From NCBI GenBank assembly GCA_017961385.1, contig JAGCXJ010000076.1, positions 1 to 28,969 of the forward strand: 28,969 nt of DNA. Reading direction: 5' to 3'. How positions within the stretch are numbered: the first letter of the stretch is position 1; every line of letters begins with the position of its first letter. A model generated the notes under the pieces. The model made no database searches. It was not told the origin of the DNA and saw only the letters and a list, made by a program, of their open reading frames with translations. Shown in pieces: positions 22,912 to 28,969 of this stretch. The position numbers and the translations under genes were made by a program. Origin of the DNA: Lachnospiraceae bacterium. GTDB lineage: Bacteria > Bacillota > Clostridia > Lachnospirales > Lachnospiraceae.

Positions 22912-23004
22912 TTGATATCAATAAATTGCAACTTACCCCCTGAAATATTACCTCTTACCTAAAATGCATTTACTTTACAGAGAGACTGAGTAGAATGATA
23001 TCAT
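22912..23004 (+). promoter_or_regulatory. LytTR gene upstream region with two TGATATCA palindromes and TTACC repeats
   Basis: TTGATATCAA (22912-22921) and ATGATATCAT (22995-23004, overlapping the start codon) share the core TGATATCA. Between them lie TTACC at 22933, 22948 and 22955, the last two forming the tandem TTACCTC-TTACCTA. No confident -35/-10 pair is seen. These are candidate regulator sites, possibly for autoregulation. Confidence 0.3.
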
Positions 23005-23455
23005 GAAGATACGAATTGAGCTGGATGACAGCCTGCAGGAGCAGGAGATAATAATCCGAGCACCTGAACTGACACCGGAGATATCACAATTACAGAAGCT
23101 TATAGGCGATGCCACAAAGGCAACCAAGTCCTTAGAGTTTTACAAGGGTGATACAAGGGTCTACATCCTGCTTGACGAGGTTCTGTTCTTCGAGACCGAT
23201 GAGAAGGGGATCAGCGCTCACACAAGAACAGACAGCTACGAGATAAGATACAAGCTCTACGAGCTTGAGCAGATGCTTCCGTCAGCATTCATGAGAGTTT
23301 CAAAGTCAACGATACTCAACATAAGAGAGATCTTTACGATAGACAGAAGCCTTTATTCATCGAGCATAGTATCATTCAGGGACACTCACAAGCAGGTTTT
23401 CGTATCAAGACACTACTACAAGACTCTGACAGAAAGACTGGAGTCGAAAGTATGA
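23003..23455 (+). CDS. LytTR-family DNA-binding regulator (no receiver domain)
   Basis: A 150-residue protein: an N-terminal segment of about 45 residues not resembling a receiver domain, then a LytTR domain (about 50-147) with RVYILLDEVLFFETDEKGIS, YELEQMLPSAFMRVSKSTIL and VFVSRHYYKTL. Stand-alone LytTR proteins of this size are commonly encoded with a small membrane partner that controls them; here the next gene is a LiaF-like membrane protein 55 bp downstream. The Shine-Dalgarno sequence before ATG 23003 is weak, and the palindrome ATGATATCAT covers the start codon, so translation or autoregulation may be controlled there (inference). Confidence 0.88.
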   Translation: MKIRIELDDSLQEQEIIIRAPELTPEISQLQKLIGDATKATKSLEFYKGDTRVYILLDEVLFFETDEKGISAHTRTDSYEIRYKLYELEQMLPSAFMRVSKSTILNIREIFTIDRSLYSSSIVSFRDTHKQVFVSRHYYKTLTERLESKV

Positions 23456-23510
23456 CATATGCAAAAGGTTTTGTAAAAGGAAGAGTATTGAAAAAACAAG
23501 GAGGTAGGTT

Positions 23511-24227
23511 ATGAAGCAGGGAAGAAGTTATATCCTGGGATTGATCTTTATAGCAGCGGCTATCTTAGTCCTGTTAAACGGATTCAACATCAGCATAGGT
23601 TTTCCGATATGGAAGATCGTGATCTCGATCTTTTTATGCATGTGGCTTAAGCACGGACTTGAGCACAAGGACTGGGCGAGCGTGGTATTCCCCGTTGTAT
23701 TTCTGGTATGCACATGGGTGGATGATCTTGGAATATCAAAGGCAGCAGTACTGTTTGCAGCATTCTTGGGAGTCATAGGTATATCCTTTCTTACAGGGGG
23801 AAGGAACAGGATGTACAAAAACGACTTTGAGAAAATAGAAGACAAGAGCATGGGAAATGATGAAGGTGCCTCAGAACAAACATCAGCGTCCAATGACAAC
23901 AGGTTTTCATTTGCTACAACATTCGGTTCAGGCGTAAAGTATGTCAAGGCCGATAACTTCGATGAAGGAAGAGTTTCGGTTGCATTCGGTGAAGCCAAGA
24001 TATATTTTGATGATGCTCAGATCCACAACGATAATGCAGTTGTATATGTAAACAACAGCTTCGGATGCATAAATCTTTATGTTCCCAAGGAGTGGTATGT
24101 CACAAATGAAGCCAGTGTGATATTTGGCGGAGTGGAAGAAAAGAACAGGAGCATCACTACGGGAAATCCAAAACTAAGGATCATCGGAAACACCAAGTTT
24201 GGTGTTGTAACCGTGACATATATCTGA
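23511..24227 (+). CDS. LiaF-like membrane protein (LiaI/LiaF transmembrane plus C-terminal beta domain)
   Basis: 238 residues. About four membrane helices lie in the first 95 residues (YILGLIFIAAAILVLLNGFN is the LiaF-type opening). A polar linker runs from about 98 to 130, then comes a beta-rich cytoplasmic domain (about 130-238) with ATTFGSGVKYV, RVSVAFGEAKIYFDDAQI and NSFGCINLYVPKEW. This is the architecture of LiaF/VraT-type negative regulators of cell-envelope stress systems. Paired with the LytTR gene it probably forms a membrane-controlled regulatory unit. A near-perfect AAGGAGG (23498-23504) precedes ATG 23511, so it may be translated more strongly than the LytTR gene. It ends at a strong terminator. 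Confidence 0.85.
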   Translation: MKQGRSYILGLIFIAAAILVLLNGFNISIGFPIWKIVISIFLCMWLKHGLEHKDWASVVFPVVFLVCTWVDDLGISKAAVLFAAFLGVIGISFLTGGRNRMYKNDFEKIEDKSMGNDEGASEQTSASNDNRFSFATTFGSGVKYVKADNFDEGRVSVAFGEAKIYFDDAQIHNDNAVVYVNNSFGCINLYVPKEWYVTNEASVIFGGVEEKNRSITTGNPKLRIIGNTKFGVVTVTYI

Positions 24228-24250
24228 TAAATATGATATAATCCGATAGT

Positions 24251-24282
24251 AAAAAGTCATACACTAGGTTGTATGACTTTTT
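24251..24282 (+). terminator. Strong, possibly bidirectional terminator after the LiaF-like gene
   Basis: A 12-bp perfect stem (AAAAAGTCATAC at 24251-24262 with GTATGACTTTTT at 24271-24282) has an 8-nt loop and is followed by GTTTTTC. The A tract on the other side would serve the opposite strand. Confidence 0.92.
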
Positions 24283-24290
24283 GTTTTTCT

Positions 24291-24300
24291 GTGATATAAT
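24291..24300 (+). promoter_or_regulatory. Extended -10 promoter for the adaptor-permease operon
   Basis: TGA plus TATAAT (24292-24300) is an extended -10 directly after the terminator. No strong -35 is visible. A start near 24307 gives a leader of about 107 nt. Confidence 0.5.
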
Positions 24301-24363
24301 AGGCAAAGTTCTTAAGTTTGACCATAATATACCTATATTTAGTCATGTTGTATCCAGAGGGGG

Positions 24364-24417
24364 ATGGATATAAACTATAAAGGTCATACTGTTTTAGGAA
24401 CCCAGGGGGATTCATGA
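24364..24417 (+). CDS. Possible 17-codon leader peptide overlapping the adaptor start
   Basis: ATG 24364 opens MDINYKGHTVLGTQGDS and stops with TGA 24415-24417, overlapping the next start codon (ATGA). AGAGGGGG lies immediately before the ATG, closer than ideal for initiation. It could couple translation to the adaptor gene or be a chance frame. No homology is known to me. Confidence 0.25.
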   Translation: MDINYKGHTVLGTQGDS

Positions 24418-25412
24418 GATTTATTCGTTTCACTGTTATTTCAATTCTGACTCTGTCAGCCTTTTTAGCCGGGTGCGGCCAGAAGGCTTATGAGTCTGTC
24501 ACCGAGATTCCCAGGACCATATACGAAAAAGAAGAATATCAGAAGGTAGCTGTAGGCAAGGGCGATATGGAGCCAGTTCTCAAGATGAGCCTCACAAGAC
24601 ACGATACGGAAAAGATAAGTTATTCCGTAGATGAGGAAGGTCTTGAGCTTGAAGAGCTTATGGTGGGTATCGGAGATCATGTCAGTCAGGGTCAGCTCCT
24701 TATCACCTTCAAATCCGAGGATATCAAAAAGAATATTGAAAAATACAGCGGTGAAGTGATAAAAAAGCAGCTTTTGCTTGATCACTATAAGCGCATGTAC
24801 AACGTTGATTTTAAAGACAGAGACGAAAAGTACTCAGTCATACTCGAAGAGCTTGAGGATGATGTCAATCTTGCAAAGCTCTATCTTGAAGAGGAACAGG
24901 AAAGATATCGCAAGTGTCAGGTTGTCGCGCAGTCTGAAGGAACTGTATCGTATATAAGCAACAAGGTGCTGAGCGGTCTTATCGAACCCGGAGAGAATCT
25001 TTTGACACAGATCTGCGGGCAGACACAGTATACGGCAAATACAAAGGACAGTTTTGATTTTGAAGTCGGAGATATATATCAGGCGGTTGACGGCGAAGAA
25101 AACTATGACATGAAGGTCGTTGAGATCATTGAGGAGAGTGATCTTTCAAGGACTGTTGTCTTTGAACCTGTGGATGTGACCACGGATCTGAGCTCAGCTG
25201 CATATATGGAGATAAAAAAAGGAAAGCTTCCAGGAGTTGTTTATCTTCCGACCAGAGCCATAAATGTAAAGGTTGATTCAACCTTTGTTTATGTTGTAAA
25301 GGAAAACGGCTTTTTAGAGGGAAGATATGTTGAACTTGGTGAAGAGATCGGTGATCTCGTAGTCATAAAGAGCGGTCTTGACGGAACGGAAGAGGTGGCA
25401 GTAAAAGAATGA
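24414..25412 (+). CDS. Membrane-fusion (HlyD/MacA-like) adaptor lipoprotein
   Basis: 332 residues. The signal peptide ends at lipobox LAGC (Cys21), so it is anchored on the outer face of the cytoplasmic membrane. A biotinyl-lipoyl-like half (about 70-105: ISYSVDEEGLELEELMVGIG, then DHVSQGQLLITF) is followed by a coiled-coil hairpin (about 106-170) and the returning lipoyl half (VVAQSEGTVSYISNKVLSGL). Beta-barrel and membrane-proximal parts follow, ending RYVELGEEIGDLVVIKSGLDG. This is the YknX/MacA type of adaptor for an ABC permease. AGGGGG precedes ATG 24414 by 4 nt. It overlaps the next gene by ATGA, so the two are coupled. Substrate unknown. Confidence 0.85.
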   Translation: MRFIRFTVISILTLSAFLAGCGQKAYESVTEIPRTIYEKEEYQKVAVGKGDMEPVLKMSLTRHDTEKISYSVDEEGLELEELMVGIGDHVSQGQLLITFKSEDIKKNIEKYSGEVIKKQLLLDHYKRMYNVDFKDRDEKYSVILEELEDDVNLAKLYLEEEQERYRKCQVVAQSEGTVSYISNKVLSGLIEPGENLLTQICGQTQYTANTKDSFDFEVGDIYQAVDGEENYDMKVVEIIEESDLSRTVVFEPVDVTTDLSSAAYMEIKKGKLPGVVYLPTRAINVKVDSTFVYVVKENGFLEGRYVELGEEIGDLVVIKSGLDGTEEVAVKE

Positions 25413-27685
25413 GAACAGGACTTCTTAAGATAAGGACAATTTCATTGATACTTGCCTCTCTTATCATGTTTGCTTCCTGTGATGAGGCAAGAGTGGCACC
25501 TGAGCTTGTAGAGCCTTTGACCGATACAAAATCGTTCAGACCGGTTGAGAGGATGGATGTAGGAAACCTAAAGGTTGAGATAGGGACGGTGGTTCCGACT
25601 CCGTATATTCATTTCTTTGAAAGACAGACGACCATCAAGGAGATCAGCTGTGATATAGGTCAGTATGTAAATGAAGGAGACGTACTTGCGATCGCAGATA
25701 TAGAGCAGCTTAAGGAGGAGCTTACAGAAACAAGAGCTGACTATGAACTGCTTGTTGCTCTGCACGATGCAAAGGCACCGATATATGAGCTTAATCAGAG
25801 GATACTTGCTCAACAGCGTCAGGAGTGCCTTTACAGATACGATGAAGACGGTGCAATGCAGTTTACTACCGAAATAAAAAAAGGCGAAGAGGATCATACA
25901 TATGATGAAGAACTCCATGCCTATATGGTGGATTACTATAACCGCGAGATAGCCGATATAGAAAAGACGATATCGGAAGGTACGCTCAGAGCAAAAAAAT
26001 CGGGATATGTAACCTATATAAAGGATACTTCAAAGGGAAGCACAGCCGCAAAGGATGAAGCCATCGTCATAGTCAGTGATTATGATGATACATACATAGA
26101 GGTGCCTGATACCAATACGGCTACAAACAAATACAAGAAATACGAGGTAAAGTATGCGATCATAGGCGGAAAGCGCGTACCCGTCGAAGAGATGGAGTAT
26201 TCTCAGCATGAGCAGGTATATGCCAATGCCAAGAACATCTATCCGAATGTACGTTACAAGACGACAGAACCTGTTGATGTCAAGATTGGAGATACTGTAA
26301 TACTCTGCTATATAATGAATGACAAGCGCGATGTTCTTGCTATCGGTTTTGATTCTACAAATGCCGATGAAGAGGGCAACTATGTCTATGTAAAAAAAGA
26401 AGACGGCAGTCTTGAGAAGCGATATATAGAGATCGGAGTCACCGATGACTGTCACTATGAGGTAATAAGCGGTCTGAGCGAAGGCGAGGAAGTCTACTAT
26501 ACCCAGGAAGCGTATGCACCTCCAAGATATGAGGAATACACTGTTGAGACAGGAATACAGAGAACAACTGTGCTAGCAGGAAATCTCAAGAAGGCAGAGA
26601 CGGTAAACACCGCTTATTTTGCACCCTGCAAAGGAAAGATCGAGAGCATAAATATAGATACAAACGCTGAGGTCAAAAAGGGAGATGTTCTGCTTGTAAT
26701 CGACAGCGGAAGCGGTGAAGCAGCCATACAGGAAGTCGAGAATGATATTAAGCATCTTAAGATGGATCATGACAAATACAACGAGGATGCTGATAAGAAT
26801 ATAAAGACTCTGACTGTTCAGGGACTGAGACTGTTAACGACCATAGAGGAAGGAAAAGATCACGGTACGATCGATCAGACTGATGAGGATTGTATCGGAT
26901 GTCAGAGGGCTGTATTTGAATTACGGGCAAAGATAGCTGAAGTTGAAAAAGAGGCAAGCCGCATAGAATACGAAGCACAGCTGTCGAGACTCAACAGACG
27001 CCTGGCAAAGCTAAGAAAAGACAATAACGGAAGCGGAAAGATAAGTGTTGTTGCAAAGGAAGATTCGATAGTATCAAGACTCTATGTCAAAGAGGGAGAT
27101 CTTGTCGAACCCGGAAAGACAAATTATCTTCTGCTCTCATGCACCAGGGCAAGCGAAGGAATGGCAAGCGTCAATCTTAACAAAGAAACCATCCTTCCGG
27201 GTGTCGGATGCAACATAGAGATCGATATAAATGAAAAGGATGACAAGTATTTCGGAACAGCCGTAAGCTGTGTGAGCGCCGGTAAGGCCTATGCATTTAC
27301 GGAAGGTGAGAAGACTACTCTTTCCGTAGCTGAAGGAAACGGCATCAGCGGTGCAAAATATATCATTTTTGAGCTCGAGGACAAGGAATTCTTTGACAAG
27401 GTTCAGATAAAGGACTGCGAGACCAAGGTACAGACGATCTATGCGGAAAACATGGTCATAGTTCCTGGAAGTGTTGTTTACAAAGAGGAAAATCAGCTTA
27501 CGGAAAAAGAAAGATTCTTCGTATGGAAGCTGGTAAACGGCACACCGGTAAAGCAGTATATCATAAAGGGAAGCACATACGGCATAGGAACTGATGCGAG
27601 CGTAGTTATACTGAGAGGTCTTGAGCCGGGAGACAAGGTAGCCAAGGAATCTAGCGCGGCAGGTAACACAAAAGAGGAGCAGTAA
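25409..27685 (+). CDS. Tandem two-module membrane-fusion adaptor lipoprotein
   Basis: 758 residues, about twice the usual adaptor length. The signal peptide ends at FASC (Cys24). The first adaptor unit spans about 50-375: TIKEISCDIGQYVNEGDVLA, a coiled-coil segment, KKSGYVTYIKD, and the closing SLEKRYIEIGVTDDCHYEVI then SGLSEGEEV. The second spans about 380-750: CKGKIESINIDTNAEVKKGD, a long coiled coil, KEDSIVSRLYVKEGDLVEPG, and ILRGLEPGDKV at the end. The two halves thus repeat the same order of lipoyl, hairpin, lipoyl and barrel. The second unit holds a CIGC motif in its hairpin (near residues 495-498). It overlaps the upstream adaptor by 4 nt. Together the operon encodes three adaptor modules for one permease gene so far seen. 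Confidence 0.8.
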   Translation: MRTGLLKIRTISLILASLIMFASCDEARVAPELVEPLTDTKSFRPVERMDVGNLKVEIGTVVPTPYIHFFERQTTIKEISCDIGQYVNEGDVLAIADIEQLKEELTETRADYELLVALHDAKAPIYELNQRILAQQRQECLYRYDEDGAMQFTTEIKKGEEDHTYDEELHAYMVDYYNREIADIEKTISEGTLRAKKSGYVTYIKDTSKGSTAAKDEAIVIVSDYDDTYIEVPDTNTATNKYKKYEVKYAIIGGKRVPVEEMEYSQHEQVYANAKNIYPNVRYKTTEPVDVKIGDTVILCYIMNDKRDVLAIGFDSTNADEEGNYVYVKKEDGSLEKRYIEIGVTDDCHYEVISGLSEGEEVYYTQEAYAPPRYEEYTVETGIQRTTVLAGNLKKAETVNTAYFAPCKGKIESINIDTNAEVKKGDVLLVIDSGSGEAAIQEVENDIKHLKMDHDKYNEDADKNIKTLTVQGLRLLTTIEEGKDHGTIDQTDEDCIGCQRAVFELRAKIAEVEKEASRIEYEAQLSRLNRRLAKLRKDNNGSGKISVVAKEDSIVSRLYVKEGDLVEPGKTNYLLLSCTRASEGMASVNLNKETILPGVGCNIEIDINEKDDKYFGTAVSCVSAGKAYAFTEGEKTTLSVAEGNGISGAKYIIFELEDKEFFDKVQIKDCETKVQTIYAENMVIVPGSVVYKEENQLTEKERFFVWKLVNGTPVKQYIIKGSTYGIGTDASVVILRGLEPGDKVAKESSAAGNTKEEQ

Positions 27686-27691
27686 GCTAGG

Positions 27692-28969
27692 ATGTTACGT
27701 TTCATAAGATACAAGATCACAAATAAAAAGCTTCTTAACAGCAGCCTGCTCATAGGTGTTGTCATGCTGGCAGGATTTCTGTGTGTTTATCCCATGTTCA
27801 GGGAAGGAAGCCTTAACAGGCTCATTCAGAACATGTTTATTGAAAAAGCACAGGAAGAGGCAGTATTTCCGGCAGTAGTGACTTATACCCGAGAGATACC
27901 TTTTGATCAGTATGTCTCTGCCCAGAACATGCTTGATGATATGACTGATAAGAGAAACAGAATAACATCAGGCATAGACTGTCCCGTAATAATCGATCAG
28001 CGCGTTTTATATGTCAAGGTGGGCAATGCCGATACGACATTCAATTCAAAATCCAGGGTGATCTCAATGGGAGCGATCCCTGATCTTTACGAACACGCGG
28101 ATCTGGTATACGGAGTAAAAGCCGAGGAAGCGGATAAATCAGATAACGAGCTGGTAAAGCAGGCGATCGCAAACGGTGCATATCCGTGTGTCATTTCCCA
28201 GTATGTCATGGACAAGTACGGGCTTGTTGTCGGAGAGACGCTAAGCTTTAAGTTTAAGATGTACAGCGGCAGTGAAAACACTGATTTTGTCGTGACGGGA
28301 ATAGTCGAGGAGAAGAAGCAGGACGGGTATTTCTGGCATAAGAGACTTGAAAGCTACAAGGATCTCATGATCCTTCCCTTAGATACATACGACAAGTTGG
28401 TAAAGGAAAACGAAGTCCACGTTACATATTATGATCTGTCGATAATGTTTGACTACACCAAGATAAACAATGAAAATGCCGGCAGATACAAAGCATATTT
28501 CGATGCAGTTTCAAAGAACAAGGAGATCAAGAGCAATTTCCTGGATATACTGACGCAGTACAAGATCGAAGAAAAGAGCATAAGTCTGATACTCTTTGCG
28601 TTTGAACTGCCTATAGTATCACTGCTTTTGATGTTTTTATATATGATCTCATCCAGGATCCTCGAGATGGAGACTACCGAGATAGCGATGTTAAAGAGCA
28701 GAGGCGTGAGCAGACTTAAGATCATAGGTCTGTATGTCATCCAGTCATCGTTCATCGCGCTTGCAGGATGCATCATCGGTCTTCCTGTCGGAATACTCAT
28801 GTGCAGACTGGCAGCAAGCACCAATGCATTCCTTTCATTCTCATTAAAGGATGTAAGCATATATCAGCCTACATTTGGAATGATACTGTTTGCACTGATT
28901 GCGTTTGTTCTTGCCGTACTGTTCATGACTCTCCCGGTAATCAGACTGTCCAAACTTACAATAACAGAC
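27692..28969 (+). CDS. FtsX/MacB-type ABC permease (3' truncated by window edge)
   Basis: An open frame of 426 codons runs to the end of the window without a stop codon. TM1 (about 17-37, LLIGVVMLAGFLCVYPMF) is followed by a large extracytoplasmic domain (about 40-295), then three helices (about 297-320, 341-368, 394-418). The FtsX core signature is seen as SSRILEMETTEIAMLKSRGVS followed by LYVIQSSFIALAGCIIGLPVG. This layout matches the MacB/FtsX permease first half; a second helix set probably follows outside the window, and an ATPase gene is expected nearby. GAGGAG lies 14 nt before ATG 27692, and the gap to the tandem adaptor gene is 6 nt, so it is co-transcribed with the adaptors. It probably moves a substrate at the outer membrane face, or drives a mechanical step there. 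Confidence 0.85.
   Translation, partial: MLRFIRYKITNKKLLNSSLLIGVVMLAGFLCVYPMFREGSLNRLIQNMFIEKAQEEAVFPAVVTYTREIPFDQYVSAQNMLDDMTDKRNRITSGIDCPVIIDQRVLYVKVGNADTTFNSKSRVISMGAIPDLYEHADLVYGVKAEEADKSDNELVKQAIANGAYPCVISQYVMDKYGLVVGETLSFKFKMYSGSENTDFVVTGIVEEKKQDGYFWHKRLESYKDLMILPLDTYDKLVKENEVHVTYYDLSIMFDYTKINNENAGRYKAYFDAVSKNKEIKSNFLDILTQYKIEEKSISLILFAFELPIVSLLLMFLYMISSRILEMETTEIAMLKSRGVSRLKIIGLYVIQSSFIALAGCIIGLPVGILMCRLAASTNAFLSFSLKDVSIYQPTFGMILFALIAFVLAVLFMTLPVIRLSKLTITD

Noticed and set aside
24301..24413. A c-di-GMP (GEMM) or other known riboswitch in the adaptor operon leader
   Set aside because: I looked for the conserved GEMM core and other common aptamer patterns and found none; only weak complementary stretches such as GACC/GGTC are present.

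Overview
The window looks like chromosome of a low-to-mid GC anaerobic Firmicute, most probably a Lachnospiraceae member close to Butyrivibrio or Pseudobutyrivibrio (inference). The grounds are Shine-Dalgarno-rich starts, AT-rich sigma-A-type promoters, a NrdG-type radical SAM activase, lipoproteins without outer-membrane partners, and a domain-swapped GH3 beta-glucosidase of the kind known from rumen Clostridia. I see no mobile element, CRISPR array, tRNA or rRNA. Gene density is high and most intergenic gaps are under 120 bp.

Left part (1-6480): the 3' part of a UgpC/MsmX-type sugar-transport ATPase ends at a strong terminator. A 400-bp gap follows that holds a promoter and the decayed remains of a lipoprotein gene. 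Next come a PucR/CdaR-type regulator, an ABC exporter half-transporter, a DUF436/YwlG protein, a convergent NrdG-like activase, divergent tadA, and the SRP RNA gene, whose promoter begins inside the tadA stop codon.

Middle part (6480-15890): a GH3 glycosidase with reversed domain order ends tail to tail with a 909-residue protein. That protein joins a LacI-type sugar-sensor fold (without HTH) to a degenerate GGDEF and an apparently intact EAL domain. Divergent from it runs a cluster of flavin-reductase-like protein, SPOR-domain lipoprotein, NusG-domain-II membrane protein and Gx transporter. This may be an envelope redox or flavin module. queT follows, with its own promoter and a preQ1-I riboswitch that includes the Shine-Dalgarno sequence.

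Right part (15904-24227): a metallophosphoesterase lipoprotein, mutS2 interrupted by one in-frame amber codon, an OmpR-type response regulator and its histidine kinase form a tight co-directional block. A DUF1846 gene with a near-consensus promoter follows, then a LytTR regulator paired with a LiaF-like membrane protein, closed by a strong hairpin terminator.

Right end (24283-28969): a promoter and short leader precede two overlapping adaptor lipoproteins (one with a single membrane-fusion module, one that appears to contain two) and the start of an FtsX/MacB-type permease that runs off the window. This three-module adaptor arrangement is the most unusual multi-gene system here. Its ATPase is presumably just outside the window.
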